From positions 1 through 64,000 of the forward strand of contig NZ_JAGRQH010000009.1 of assembly GCF_018122595.1 (NCBI RefSeq): DNA of 64,000 nt, given 5' to 3'. Source of the stretch: Neokomagataea anthophila (lineage in GTDB: Bacteria; Pseudomonadota; Alphaproteobacteria; Acetobacterales; Acetobacteraceae). Of this stretch, positions 1 to 8,817 are shown piece after piece. The stretch's first letter is position 1. Each line of letters opens with the position of its first letter. The notes beneath the pieces are model-generated. The model worked only from the letters and a program-made list of their open reading frames with translations, was not told where the DNA came from and did not search any database. Made by a program: the position numbers and the translations under genes.

Positions 1-340
1 CCTCTCCCCTCTCCCGCTGCGGGTGAGCCGTGACCCGTAAGGGCCAAGACCCGCGCGCGGGGCTTGGTGGAGCTTGGTGCCTTTGGCACCTAGCGCAAGA
101 GAGCGATACGCACCCGAAGGGCCGCCCGTCCTCCTATGAAGGTTTCGCCAAGACGGTCCAAAATGGACACATCATGCGATTACGGCGCTATCGGCCAAGT
201 TGAGCAGTGAGAGGCTAGCTTAGACGGTTCAGGCGCAGCCCCCCTTTGGGGGGCGAGCATTGGGGGGACAAGAGAGCGCCACGCCAAAGGCGTGCCCGTT
301 TACTCTGCGCCGAACCCCGTGAACCTGACGCCCCTTCCCC
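1..340. other. non-coding stretch with GC-rich palindromes
   Basis: No convincing gene is visible. The stretch holds a 24-bp near-perfect palindrome at 44-67 (one mismatch), a small hairpin at 76-90 (GGTGCC, loop TTT, GGCACC) and a C6/G6 hairpin at 238-254. It lies downstream of the minus-strand operon that ends at 341, so the hairpins may act in transcription termination. That role is inferred. Confidence 0.5.
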
Positions 341-820
341 TTAGAGCACGATGTGCAGAGCGCATCCCATCATAAAACACATCGCATTGAAGCACGCACT
401 CAGGGTCATGAGTCGAGGAGGTGTCTGTCCTGAACGTAGGGCAAAGCGTATGCCTTCGGAGAGCAAGGTCAGACACAGTAACACCACGCCCCACCAGAGG
501 ATGCCCCCATGAAAATGGGCCTCGGCCCCCATCGTGATCATGTGCGCGTCCCGCACCTGATCATACGACAAATACCCACCCGCTGATGCGAGGAAACTCC
601 CACTCCCCAATAAGAGCGGACGATAGGCTTGCGGGTTTGGTCGCCACGGTCGTTTCCGCAGACACCCAGACAATGCAGGGTGCACATAACGGATCTGTTT
701 TGCCGTCACAGCATGGGTCCAGGACAAGCGAAAACGCTCCCGATAGCCTCGCGATGCGGCGCGCATAAAACCCTGATCCCGCGCCAGCATAGGATCATCG
801 CGACGGTCAGCCTGCGGCAT
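341..820 (-). CDS. small membrane protein, unknown function
   Basis: The 159-residue protein is not recognised. Its N-terminal half is rich in Arg and aromatic residues. The C-terminal half has two hydrophobic stretches that could span the membrane (around residues 106-122 and 138-158), separated by a basic stretch containing FALRSGQTPPRL. It starts 4 nt after the stop of the GapR-like gene and is the last gene of the minus-strand operon that begins at 3483, so it is probably co-transcribed and translationally coupled. The position suggests a plasmid-maintenance or conjugation accessory role, but the sequence gives no direct indication. It could be a spurious long reading frame; tight packing with its neighbour argues against that. 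Confidence 0.5.
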   Translation of the reverse strand: MPQADRRDDPMLARDQGFMRAASRGYRERFRLSWTHAVTAKQIRYVHPALSGCLRKRPWRPNPQAYRPLLLGSGSFLASAGGYLSYDQVRDAHMITMGAEAHFHGGILWWGVVLLCLTLLSEGIRFALRSGQTPPRLMTLSACFNAMCFMMGCALHIVL

Positions 821-824
821 GTGC

Positions 825-1094
825 TCACATCCCTAAGGCGCGGCGATAGATATCGAGCAGTGTTTCCTGCTCTTCGATCTCTGCGGGTTGTTGTTTACGC
901 ATTTTGATAATCTGACGAATAATTTTCACGTCAAACCCTGCGGATTTCGCTTCGGAGAAAATATCTTTGATGTCACCCGCCAAGGCTTTGCGCTCTTCCT
1001 CTAAGCGCTCAACACGCTCAATCAGTGAACGCAAACGATCCGCTGCGATGCCCCCTGTAGCGGCGTCTTCGGGTGTGGTGTGTAGCGTGGTCAT
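825..1094 (-). CDS. GapR-like DNA-binding protein (DUF2312)
   Basis: The 89-residue protein matches the DUF2312/GapR family in length and pattern: a charged coiled-coil helix (about residues 18-50, RLRSLIERVERLEEERKALA) followed by the segment SAGFDVKIIRQIIKMRK, which is the family hallmark. Family members such as Caulobacter GapR are nucleoid-associated proteins that bind overtwisted AT-rich DNA ahead of polymerases and stimulate gyrase and topoisomerase IV. Plasmid-borne copies are common in Alphaproteobacteria. It lies 4 nt downstream of the preceding gene (1099-1524) and 4 nt upstream of the next, in a compact operon. Family assignment is secure; the role of this plasmid copy is inferred. 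Confidence 0.9.
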   Translation of the reverse strand: MTTLHTTPEDAATGGIAADRLRSLIERVERLEEERKALAGDIKDIFSEAKSAGFDVKIIRQIIKMRKQQPAEIEEQETLLDIYRRALGM

Positions 1095-1098
1095 TCTC

Positions 1099-1524
1099 TT
1101 ATCTTTCTTGTGTTAAATGTCGTAAATCGGGCATGGGGCGATCACGATGCCCTTGTGCCAAAAGCTCAACCCAGCGACTAAAGCGTAACGGAATACGCGC
1201 CTCTCCACTGAGCATCCGGCGTAATGTTGTGCGGTGTTCCAAAGCGCGCTCCGCCAACATACGCTCTGACCATCCAATGTCGATCATGCCCCGCATCACC
1301 CCATAGGGACATAATAACGGGCTATTGCCCAGTGTCAGAGAGGCGGCCAAAGGGTGCGGATAAACGTGATGGAGTTGTGCCAAGCTGCGCAACCATCCCA
1401 TCAAAACGGGGTCATGCGCCAGCCGATCCAATTGACGATGACTGACCCCCATCCTACGGGCGAGAGGCCGTAAATTCCAGCCAATACGTTTCAATAAACG
1501 GCGTAATTCCTGATGGGCCGGCAT
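1099..1524 (-). CDS. putative helix-turn-helix protein
   Basis: The 141-residue basic protein has an N-terminal segment (about residues 5-38, LRRLLKRIGWNLRPLARRMG followed by VSHRQLDRLAHD) that reads like a helix-turn-helix of the Xre/Cro sort. A second similar segment lies around residues 82-115 (SERMLAERALEHRTTLRRML), so it may carry two HTH units. Its ATG overlaps the stop of the DUF1173 gene by one base (TAATG), which indicates translational coupling. A regulatory or DNA-binding role in the plasmid operon is inferred. No named family is recognised. Confidence 0.6.
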   Translation of the reverse strand: MPAHQELRRLLKRIGWNLRPLARRMGVSHRQLDRLAHDPVLMGWLRSLAQLHHVYPHPLAASLTLGNSPLLCPYGVMRGMIDIGWSERMLAERALEHRTTLRRMLSGEARIPLRFSRWVELLAQGHRDRPMPDLRHLTQER

Positions 1525-2945
1525 TATGTCGCCTCCCGCAAGGGCGGCGGCATATCCGGCAGCGTGTCAGGAGAATGTGTCACATCCCATGACCACCATC
1601 CTTCATCGCCATAGGCCTGCGTGTAATACGTGATCTTTTCCTCCTTGCGCATTTGATACGCAGGCGTGTCCATCCCAAACACTTCCATCGGCAGCCCTCC
1701 GGGTACACCGGCATCGTGCAACAGAAAATCGGGATGCACAGGGGAAGCGTCCGGCTGGTAGCGCAATGGCTTTTCAAAGAGGCGCTTCTCACGCACTAAG
1801 GCCTGTGCCAAGCGGAGCTCATGCGCGCTCTCCACGGGAATAGACTCCAAGCTCACACGCATCAGCGCATAATCATCGGCTGCGAGATAAAAGCGGCCAT
1901 CTTTCCCAATCTTCACCGCGCCTGAGACAATAGCGATGACGCGCGATGTCGGAAAACGACGCTTCTGGTCGCGCGCAATCGTATCATCATATCGGTCCGC
2001 ACGCGCTTGTTGAAAGTGCTCTATGACGCGCATTTCAGACGTATAAGAACGCCGTAAATGTGCAAGTTTCTCATAAGGCGCTTCAATGGTGAGGATTGGC
2101 GCCCGCCCCGATGTTGGGCGGGGTTGATCCACCATAATCTTGGTGTACCGCTTTTCTCCTCTCCACGCCGCGGGGCGCTCTGCTGCCGCGATGGACTGGA
2201 CCTGAGCAAGACACACACAGCGCAATGATTGCTCATGGCAAAACGTCAAACGTTCCCGCAACGCCTGCTCGTTCTCCCCATCGCGATAGCCGGGAGCAAT
2301 GATACAGCGTTCCAACGGATACGTACCCACCATAATGTTCTGAGCGGCGCGCATTAAGTGCATACGGTTAAAGGACCAGTGTTGACGCTGTTCCGTATCA
2401 GCCGGATCCCACCGGTGTAATCCGGCCCTCTCCCATAAAAACTGCAACAACCCAAGCAAGCGCATCGCGGGTTGCTGCGCAGAACGCTGCGCACGCTGTG
2501 ACCGATCTTGTGACGGAGTATCGGCCTCCTGAGCGGTTTTTACCGTCCCGAGACATTTCAGCCCATAGTCTAAGCGCAGTGCAACATGGCCATCTGCCCT
2601 ATGCTGCACCACCGGTATCGCTTCCGTCAGATTAATCTGATGTGTTGTCTCACGCGCATAAAAAGGACAGGTCGCATCATGACGGGGCCCATCCTTCGGT
2701 AAACGCGCCAACCAATAACGATACACATCAGTTCCACGATGACGCACCGGGTGGCGCTTGACTACGAGGCCCAGACGCTGCCCGTGAGAACAACATGTGC
2801 AGACAGGACGCTCTGCCTGCCCCCAAGCGGCCTTCAGCAGAATTTGCCATTGGGGGTAAAAAGCAGCATTCCTGATCTGTGCATGAGAGACATGCCTTCC
2901 GTTAGGGAAATGGACGCCCTTAGACATGCGAGTCCTCATCATCAC
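1524..2945 (-). CDS. DUF1173 family protein
   Basis: The 473-residue protein shows the DUF1173 pattern. A Cys-rich N-terminal part carries CTCCSHGQRLGL (around residues 49-60) and the pair with ATCPFYARE (around 92-100), suggesting a bound metal. A long alpha/beta part follows. Near the C-terminus lie HPDFLLHD and PMEVFGMDTPAYQMRKEEK, which resemble a PD-(D/E)XK-type active-site arrangement (D...E followed by a later K). DUF1173 proteins are typical of conjugative and integrative elements of Proteobacteria, but their function is not established. The start region overlaps the upstream winged-helix gene by 26 nt and its stop overlaps the next gene by 1 nt, so all are one operon. Confidence 0.8.
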   Translation of the reverse strand: MMMRTRMSKGVHFPNGRHVSHAQIRNAAFYPQWQILLKAAWGQAERPVCTCCSHGQRLGLVVKRHPVRHRGTDVYRYWLARLPKDGPRHDATCPFYARETTHQINLTEAIPVVQHRADGHVALRLDYGLKCLGTVKTAQEADTPSQDRSQRAQRSAQQPAMRLLGLLQFLWERAGLHRWDPADTEQRQHWSFNRMHLMRAAQNIMVGTYPLERCIIAPGYRDGENEQALRERLTFCHEQSLRCVCLAQVQSIAAAERPAAWRGEKRYTKIMVDQPRPTSGRAPILTIEAPYEKLAHLRRSYTSEMRVIEHFQQARADRYDDTIARDQKRRFPTSRVIAIVSGAVKIGKDGRFYLAADDYALMRVSLESIPVESAHELRLAQALVREKRLFEKPLRYQPDASPVHPDFLLHDAGVPGGLPMEVFGMDTPAYQMRKEEKITYYTQAYGDEGWWSWDVTHSPDTLPDMPPPLREAT

Positions 2946-3483
2946 ACCGTGGCGGCACCGCTAAATCCACGAATACACGTTCCGAGGCGCCTTTGCGGAT
3001 CAAACGAGCGACGGCGGGCCGCGTTATCGTGTAGTCGTCACTCTTCCAATTGTAATGGACAAATCCTGTATCCCGCAGGGCTTCTAAAGTGCCGCGCACG
3101 GTCGGCTCAGGCAAACCAAGCCATGCAATAATCTGGCTGGCTTTCCGGTACAAAGCGACCGCATTAAACACCAAATCCGTCAACGGCTCGGCCGCAACGG
3201 GTTTGGCCGCCTGGCACCACGGTACCAGCGTATAGACGGAGTGACCGAGTGACGCGACTTCCCCTGCATTAACCATGAGCGTTAAGACTGACAACAACGC
3301 CGAGGCGTTTTGCGGGTCTAAGGCTGCACGGATTTCACCGAGTGTAATGGGTCCTTTGCGCAGAATGGCCATCACTTCTTGACGCACATCCCGGCACATC
3401 TCGTCACGCTGCGTTTGCGTCCGATCTTGCCAGGGTGTCACCGCCAAGGCGCCCTTACGGCTGCGCTGCGGCTCTTGTAACAT
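2920..3483 (-). CDS. winged-helix-like protein, first gene of the plasmid operon
   Basis: The 187-residue protein has two segments that look like winged-helix units: residues about 30-78 (MAILRKGPITLGEIRAALD ... VNAGEVASLGHSVYTLV) and about 105-155 (ALYRKASQIIAWLGLPEPTVRGTL ... FVHYNWKSDDYTITRPA). It could be a transcriptional regulator of the operon it heads. The ATG at 3483 is preceded on its strand by a purine-rich stretch (AGAGCG and GGAAGGAGAG a few bases upstream), a good ribosome-binding site. It is transcribed divergently from the Fic gene, with 236 bp between them. No named family is recognised; the DNA-binding role is inferred. Confidence 0.65.
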   Translation of the reverse strand: MLQEPQRSRKGALAVTPWQDRTQTQRDEMCRDVRQEVMAILRKGPITLGEIRAALDPQNASALLSVLTLMVNAGEVASLGHSVYTLVPWCQAAKPVAAEPLTDLVFNAVALYRKASQIIAWLGLPEPTVRGTLEALRDTGFVHYNWKSDDYTITRPAVARLIRKGASERVFVDLAVPPRCDDEDSHV

Positions 3484-3719
3484 GACACGCTCTCCTTCCT
3501 CTGCTTTGAGGATACGGAGCCTGCGTGTGAGTGCCGCACGGTTTCTGCGGTTTATCTGAAATTATTACTCTGCCCCACACACATGATCTCAAAAGCGTTT
3601 CCGTCATCATAAGGGGGGAAGCTTTCTTATGGGCGGGAAAAGGAGAAATGATGAAAAGGTTATATCAATAACCTTTAATAAGGATATAATGCGGTATCGT
3701 ATGATAAAGGTTATTCCTC
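3484..3719. promoter_or_regulatory. divergent promoter region between plasmid operon and fic gene
   Basis: This gap separates two divergent genes and must hold promoters for both. On the plus side a perfect -10 hexamer TATAAT lies at 3685-3690, 30 bp before the fic ATG. No good -35 is visible at the usual distance, and the space it would occupy is covered by the AAAGGTTAT dyad, consistent with a regulated promoter. Confidence 0.5.
3655..3714 (+). promoter_or_regulatory. repeated AAAGGTTAT operator in front of fic
   Basis: AAAGGTTAT at 3655-3663 and its exact reverse complement at 3668-3676 form a perfect dyad with a 4-nt spacer. A third exact copy is at 3706-3714, ending 5 nt before the ATG. 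ATAACCTT-TAAT-AAGGATAT (3669-3688) adds an imperfect dyad overlapping the -10 box. Four half-sites around one promoter strongly suggest a repressor site. The Fic protein has a C-terminal winged-helix-like domain, so autoregulation is a reasonable inference. Confidence 0.6.
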
Positions 3720-4907
3720 ATGAAACGAACGGACCTCTCCGGCGGTGTGCGCGAACGTCTTGTGCGGCTCCCTCCGCCTTATGAGCATCATTATGGGGTC
3801 CGCCCACAACCACTTCCGGAAACAAGCATCCCGTTAGACGATGTCACGGCATTGCACGCGCAAGCCCAACGCGCCTTGGGACAAGCAGATGACATCGCTC
3901 AATCGCTACCGGACCCTTACCAGATCACCCGTATTCTCAGTCGCCGTGAGGCGGTCAGCAGTTCAGCAATGGAAGGGACACACAGCACACTCGATGAGTT
4001 GCTAATCGCCGATGAAAATGAGGACCATGCAGGGCATACCGTGCGGCAAGTCCGTGATTATGCTTTGGCTTTAGAACATTTTCTGCCTGCCGCTCGCCTC
4101 AGAGGGCGAGAGATCTTTCAAACGGATCTCATCCAGAGCTTGCACCGTCATGTCCTTGGCCATGATCCCTCTTATCGCGATGTTCCGGGCGCATTCCGCA
4201 ACGATGTCGTTTGGATTGGCGGCAATGGGCACATTGCCTATTCCATTTATAATCCTCCCCCTCCCGCCGAGGTCCCTCACTGTTTAGACCATACTCTTGA
4301 TTATATGCGCGAAGATGGGCTGCATATGATGACCCAGTCCCTGATCAGCCGAATGGCATTGGCCCATGCTCATTTTGAAGCTGTGCACCCTTTCCGGGAT
4401 GGGAATGGCCGCGTGGGTCGACTGCTACTGCCGTTAATGATGGCCGCTGAGCATCATGTCCCTCTTTATCTCTCACCGTATATCGAACAACACAAAGACG
4501 CGTATTACGCGGCTCTCAAACACGCTCAACAGCGTGTTCATTGGCTGCCCCTAATCGGTTTTATTGCGCGCGCGATTATCGAGACTGTTCAGGAATTACG
4601 GGTAAGCCGTGAAGCGCTTCAAACACTACATCGCGTTTGGTTGACGCGTCGTTCCTTTCGCAAAGGGTCGGCATCACTACGAGCACTCGATGTTCTGACA
4701 GCGTATCCTGTCCTTACAGCACAACGTCTCGGTACGTTACTGGCCATTACGCCGCCAGCAGCTCTCACAGCAATTCATCAATTATGTCAGGCCGGTATAT
4801 TAAGGGAACGCACCGGCTATGCCCGCAACAGAATCTATGCCGCAGATGACGTTCTGACCATTCTCAATCGGCCTTTTGCTGAAGAGCCTGTCCTGCCGGA
4901 AACATAG
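3720..4907 (+). CDS. Fic family protein with N-terminal inhibitory motif and C-terminal winged helix
   Basis: This 395-residue protein is a class II-type Fic enzyme. The catalytic loop HPFRDGNGR is at residues 223-231, with the histidine and phosphate-binding residues intact. Upstream, SSAMEGT (residues 81-87) matches the (S/T)xxxE(G/N) inhibitory helix, whose glutamate blocks ATP in the resting state. The N-terminal part (PLPETSIPLDDV) is the usual Fic_N extension. The last 90 residues (VLTAYPVLTAQRLGTLLAI ... ARNRIYAADDVL) look like a winged-helix DNA-binding domain, as in other stand-alone Fic proteins. Such enzymes transfer AMP to protein hydroxyls. The target is unknown. The gene stands alone between an operator of AAAGGTTAT sites and a strong hairpin. 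Confidence 0.9.
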   Translation: MKRTDLSGGVRERLVRLPPPYEHHYGVRPQPLPETSIPLDDVTALHAQAQRALGQADDIAQSLPDPYQITRILSRREAVSSSAMEGTHSTLDELLIADENEDHAGHTVRQVRDYALALEHFLPAARLRGREIFQTDLIQSLHRHVLGHDPSYRDVPGAFRNDVVWIGGNGHIAYSIYNPPPPAEVPHCLDHTLDYMREDGLHMMTQSLISRMALAHAHFEAVHPFRDGNGRVGRLLLPLMMAAEHHVPLYLSPYIEQHKDAYYAALKHAQQRVHWLPLIGFIARAIIETVQELRVSREALQTLHRVWLTRRSFRKGSASLRALDVLTAYPVLTAQRLGTLLAITPPAALTAIHQLCQAGILRERTGYARNRIYAADDVLTILNRPFAEEPVLPET

Positions 4908-4924
4908 AGCATGAATAAATCAAC

Positions 4925-4968
4925 GCGTAAGCCATCTGTCCTATTCACAAGAGACAGACGGCTTACGC
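4925..4968 (+). terminator. 16-bp hairpin downstream of fic
   Basis: Arms at 4925-4940 and 4953-4968 pair over 16 bp with one mismatch around a 12-nt loop. No T-run follows, so termination is uncertain. The right arm runs into CGCCTCATTTCAGACA (4966-4981), which recurs exactly at 39631-39646 and in variant form at 56855-56870, where it also follows a GGCGTAAGC hairpin. The structure may therefore belong to a repeated element rather than being a simple terminator. Confidence 0.45.
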
Positions 4969-4981
4969 CTCATTTCAGACA

Positions 4982-5612
4982 ACCAAGGGTTACAGCCGTT
5001 GCCTGAAAGCCGACATTGCTAGAGGAGCCGCGATAGACCGAGTTCGGAACGGGTGCGATGATGCGTCCCCATCTCGTACGACCATCAGGGATCATAATGA
5101 ACGGTTTCTCTATCGACCTCGCTGCCGATAGCATCATCGACACGCATAGCCGACTGTGCGAGCAGCGCGTTCTTTCCAAAATGCAGGCGACTGAAAAGTT
5201 TCTTAAATGTCATGACCCGAAAACCATCAATCACATAGCGTGGTATAGTCAGAAGGATACTGCCTGACGATATCCGTTGCCACCCCACTGATCCCAGCGA
5301 TGAGATCGGTGATCCTCCTGCAATCGCTTCTGCCGCAGTCTCTCGAAGGAAAACTGTTTCGCCGCTAGGACCGTGGTATCGTTTCATTTGGCGTCCGCGG
5401 CACATGTCCATTGATATGGAGTCCTATGAAATCAGCGCAACGGGACTTGTGCTGGCTACTCCGTTTCGGCTGTGGCGGAAGCCAACCTTCATAAGATCCG
5501 CTATGGAGGCAGTTGCAAGCTACTGGCCAGCTATGTGGTCGTAATGCTAGATATATTTAGCATTCGGGCAGAGCATAGGCCATCTATTTCTGCCGACACA
5601 CGCGGAGGGGCA
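4982..5612. other. non-coding gap before trlF, probable decayed sequence
   Basis: I see no gene with recognisable features. Short open frames exist on both strands (for example 5085-5411 on the minus strand), but none resembles a known family or has a good ribosome-binding site. The stretch is probably the edge of the inserted defence block or a decayed gene. The reading frame of the next gene extends upstream to 5472, but the true start is placed at 5613. Confidence 0.4.
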
Positions 5613-8585
5613 ATGATCGGTATAGGTTCGCAGTGGCAGCGTTGGGAGCCGCATATCCATGCGCCAGGGACGGTCCTCAACAATCAGTTCGGCGGTGGCG
5701 ATCCCTGGGACGCTTACCTCACATCACTGGAAACTTGCACGCCCGCTATTGGTGCAATAGCGGTCACCGATTACTACGTTACGGACACCTATGAGGAGGT
5801 CCTGCGTCGCAAACAGGCCGGGCGCTTGCCCAACGTGCAGCTTATCTTCCCTAATGTCGAACTGCGGCTCGACATCGCCGCCAAGACCGGTTTCGTTAAC
5901 CTACACCTGCTTGTCAGTCCGGAAGATAAAAACCATCTAAGTGAGTTGCATCGTATTCTCCATCGATTGCAATTCCAGGCACATGGCGACACGTACAACT
6001 GCACGCGCAAAGATCTGATCATTCTGGGCAAGCGCGCCGATAACACCATCGTTGATGATGGCGCGGCACTCCGCCATGGTGCCACGCAGGTCAAAGTGAA
6101 CTTCGATCAATTGCGCCGCGTGCTGCGTGAAAGCAATTGGGCAAAGGCGAACATTTTGGTTGCTGTCGCGGGTGCCACAGGCGACGGGATGGCGGCTCTA
6201 CGACAGGCAGCGGATGCGACGATGCGTCAGGAAATCGAGCGGTTCGCCCACATCATCTTTTCAAGCAGTCCGGCACAGCGCGCATTCTGGTTCGGCAAGA
6301 AAAGCGTGAGCGTCGAGCAGCTCCGCGAACGCTACGATGGCTGCAAGCCCTGCCTGCATGGAAGTGACGCCCACGATCAGAAGAGCGTAGGGAAACCCGT
6401 CGAGGGGCGCTTTTCTTGGATCAAGGGAGGCCTGGAGTTCGACGCCCTACGCCAAGCCTGCATCAACCCGGAAGGTCGGGCCTATGTCGGGACGGAACCG
6501 CCACGAACGGCAATTCCCTCGCAAGTGATCTCGCACATCTCCATTGCCGATGCAGATTGGGCGGCTACTCCAGAAATTCCGCTCAACCCCGGCTTGGTAG
6601 CTATCATCGGCGCCCGCGGTTCTGGCAAGACGGCCCTCGCCGATATGATTGCTGCCGGTTGTGATGCCATCACGCCATCTGGATGGAGAGCTAGCGAGAA
6701 TGCTAGTCCCTCCTTTCTCGTCCGCGCTAGCAAGCTGCTCGGCGATGCGACCGCCACGTTGACCTGGGGAGGCGGCGCCACTGTTACGCGCGCGCTCGAT
6801 GGTCGGGATACCAACGACCACCTGTCCTTCCCACGCGCCCGATATCTGTCGCAGCAATTCGTCGAAGAGCTCTGCTCGTCCGGCGGCTTCTCAGACGGCC
6901 TCATCGCCGAGATCGAACGGGTGATCTTCGCCTCTCATTCCGATGATCAACGAGACGGCGCAATCGACTTCGCCGAGTTACGCAGCCACAGCACCAGTCG
7001 CTTCCAGCAGTCCCGTAAGCGAGAAGCCGACGCCATCGCCGACATTTCCGATCGCATCGCCACAGAGATGGAAAAAGAGAGTTCGGTCTCACCCCTTACT
7101 GCTCAGGCGGACCAGAAGACCGGCTTGATCAAAAGCTACAACGAAGATCTCGCAAAACTCGTCGTCAAGGGAACCGAAGCACAGGCACTACGCCACAGCC
7201 AAATTAGTCAAGCAGTCCAGGCTATACGCGGCAGAATTCAGGGTTTCGGCAACCAGCGACGGACCTTCATCGCCCTGCAAGATGAAGTAAAAAGCACCCG
7301 TGCGACGAAGGCGCCCGAATTGTTGCGCCAAGCCAGGGAACGCTATCAGCAAAGCCATATGACCGATCAGCAGTGGGACGAATTTCTGCTGGTCTACAAA
7401 GGCGATGTCGACAAGAGTCTGGCGAATTATGTAGCATGGGCGGATCAACAGATCACCTCACTCAACGGCCCTCCTCTGCCACCGAGCATCCCCACACCAC
7501 CCATTGCCGACAGCGCCAATCTATCGACATTAACCCTCAATGTTCTTCAAGCCGAGATGACGCGGCTCGAAGCCTTGGTCAGCGCGGACAAACTCGTCCG
7601 GGATCAATATTCCGCACTTTCACTCCGCATTGCGCAGGAAAACACCGCCCTTCAGAGCCTGCAAGCGCGTCTAACCGATGCGCAGGGTGCCACTGCCCGT
7701 AAGAAGGCGCTGCAAACCGAACGTGATGCCGCCTATGGCCGTGTGTTCGAAGCCATCATCAACGAACAGACGGCGCTCGCTAGTCTCTACGCGCCGCTTA
7801 TGAGCCGTCTGGCAGCATCGTCGGGATCCCTGAAAAAGCTTAGTTTTTCAGTGCGCCGTATCGTTGACGTCGAAGCTTGGGGAACGATTGCCGAAGAGAA
7901 ACTTCTCGACCGCAGAAAGACCGGCCCCTTCAATGGCCGTGGATCGCTAATCCAGTTGGCCAATACAGCGCTCAAACCGGCTTGGGAAAATGGAACGGCA
8001 GCGGATGTGCAGACCGCAATGGCCACTTTCATCTCAACCTACCTGAAAGACTTGCTCGGGCACGCCCCTATCGCTCCAACGCAACAGACGGAGTTTCGAT
8101 CTTGGCTCAAAGAGTTTGCCCATTGGCTCTTTGCGACCGACCATATCTCAGTGCGCTACGAGATCGTCTATGACGGTATCGATATCCGCAAGCTCTCACC
8201 CGGTACGCGAGGCATCGTTCTCCTTCTTCTCTACCTAGCTTTGGACGATGCCGATGATCGCCCACTCATCATCGATCAGCCCGAGGAAAACCTCGATCCC
8301 AAGTCCGTCTTCGAAGAACTTGTCCCGCTATTCATAGCCGCGAAGTCCAAACGGCAGGTTATAATGGTCACCCACAATGCGAACCTTGTGATCAATACGG
8401 ACGCAGATCAGATTATCGTTGCAGAAATAAGCCCGCATCAGATCGGCGGCTTGCCTCCAATCACCTATCGAGCTGGGGGGCTGGAAAATGCTGATATTAG
8501 GAAAGCAGTTTGTGACATCCTCGAAGGTGGCGAAGAGGCTTTTCGTGAGCGGGCGCGGCGCCTGCGCGTCAGACTGGAAAGATGA
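5613..8585 (+). CDS. trlF: TrlF-family PHP-ATPase, probable defence protein
   Basis: The 990-residue protein joins an N-terminal PHP-type phosphoesterase domain to an SMC/RloC-like ATPase. PHP features are HIH (residues 14-16), AVTDYYVTDTY, the glutamate in FPNVELR and GSDAHD (250-255). Walker A GARGSGKT is at 333-340, a long coiled-coil insert follows (about 450-720), then the signature-like LSPGTRGIVL, Walker B LIIDQPEENLD (aspartate at 888) and the H-loop VTHNANL. This layout matches the TrlF family of AAA-like ATPases found in defence islands, where the ATPase is thought to control a nuclease or phosphoesterase. The start at 5613 is chosen because GGAGGGG lies just upstream and WEPHIHAP begins immediately; the open frame reaches back to 5472. 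It heads an operon with a broken small gene and a Lit-like peptidase. Confidence 0.85.
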   Translation: MIGIGSQWQRWEPHIHAPGTVLNNQFGGGDPWDAYLTSLETCTPAIGAIAVTDYYVTDTYEEVLRRKQAGRLPNVQLIFPNVELRLDIAAKTGFVNLHLLVSPEDKNHLSELHRILHRLQFQAHGDTYNCTRKDLIILGKRADNTIVDDGAALRHGATQVKVNFDQLRRVLRESNWAKANILVAVAGATGDGMAALRQAADATMRQEIERFAHIIFSSSPAQRAFWFGKKSVSVEQLRERYDGCKPCLHGSDAHDQKSVGKPVEGRFSWIKGGLEFDALRQACINPEGRAYVGTEPPRTAIPSQVISHISIADADWAATPEIPLNPGLVAIIGARGSGKTALADMIAAGCDAITPSGWRASENASPSFLVRASKLLGDATATLTWGGGATVTRALDGRDTNDHLSFPRARYLSQQFVEELCSSGGFSDGLIAEIERVIFASHSDDQRDGAIDFAELRSHSTSRFQQSRKREADAIADISDRIATEMEKESSVSPLTAQADQKTGLIKSYNEDLAKLVVKGTEAQALRHSQISQAVQAIRGRIQGFGNQRRTFIALQDEVKSTRATKAPELLRQARERYQQSHMTDQQWDEFLLVYKGDVDKSLANYVAWADQQITSLNGPPLPPSIPTPPIADSANLSTLTLNVLQAEMTRLEALVSADKLVRDQYSALSLRIAQENTALQSLQARLTDAQGATARKKALQTERDAAYGRVFEAIINEQTALASLYAPLMSRLAASSGSLKKLSFSVRRIVDVEAWGTIAEEKLLDRRKTGPFNGRGSLIQLANTALKPAWENGTAADVQTAMATFISTYLKDLLGHAPIAPTQQTEFRSWLKEFAHWLFATDHISVRYEIVYDGIDIRKLSPGTRGIVLLLLYLALDDADDRPLIIDQPEENLDPKSVFEELVPLFIAAKSKRQVIMVTHNANLVINTDADQIIVAEISPHQIGGLPPITYRAGGLENADIRKAVCDILEGGEEAFRERARRLRVRLER

Positions 8586-8586
8586 A

Positions 8587-8817
8587 ATGTGTCTACCGGG
8601 TTTCCGGTTTTTAGGCACTGCACAAAACCGGCTTTGCGGGAAAACCTTCCTCCCGGCAGGCGCCGAGATCGTTGGCTATTCGCCGGACCGCATCCTCGCA
8701 GCCTAGCCGAACCTCGATGTCGAAAAGGTTGGGATCGCCTATCTACACGGAGGCCAGCCCGCTGCGCGGTCGTCCTTGCGAATCACCCGATCTTACAACG
8801 ACGATGGACCGCAATGA
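8587..8817 (+). pseudogene. small gene of the trlF operon, interrupted by an in-frame TAG
   Basis: One reading frame runs from ATG 8587 to TGA 8815-8817 and is broken only by TAG at 8704-8706. Before the stop it reads FLPAGAEIVGYSPDRILAA; after it PNLDVEKVGIAYLHGGQP and RSSLRITRSYNDDGPQ, which looks like continuous protein of about 75 residues. A second possible start, ATG 8582, overlaps the trlF stop (ATGA) but its frame closes after 10 codons, so a small frameshift near the 5' end is also possible. The final TGA overlaps the ATG of the Lit-like gene (ATGA, 8814-8817). The arrangement indicates an ancestral three-gene coupled operon whose middle gene has decayed, unless the amber codon is read through. 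The family is not recognised. Confidence 0.6.

Noticed and set aside
5020-5075. Similarity to 5S rRNA (CCGAGTTCGGAACGGGTG on the plus strand)
   Set aside because: Only a stretch of about 20 bases is alike, and the flanking bases cannot form the 5S secondary structure. Treated as chance.
5085-5411. Minus-strand open frame of 108 codons before trlF
   Set aside because: No ribosome-binding site, no recognisable family and unstable composition; probably decayed DNA.
5472-5612. Longer N-terminus for trlF
   Set aside because: The extra 47 codons lack similarity to the PHP domain start, and a good ribosome-binding site stands before ATG 5613.
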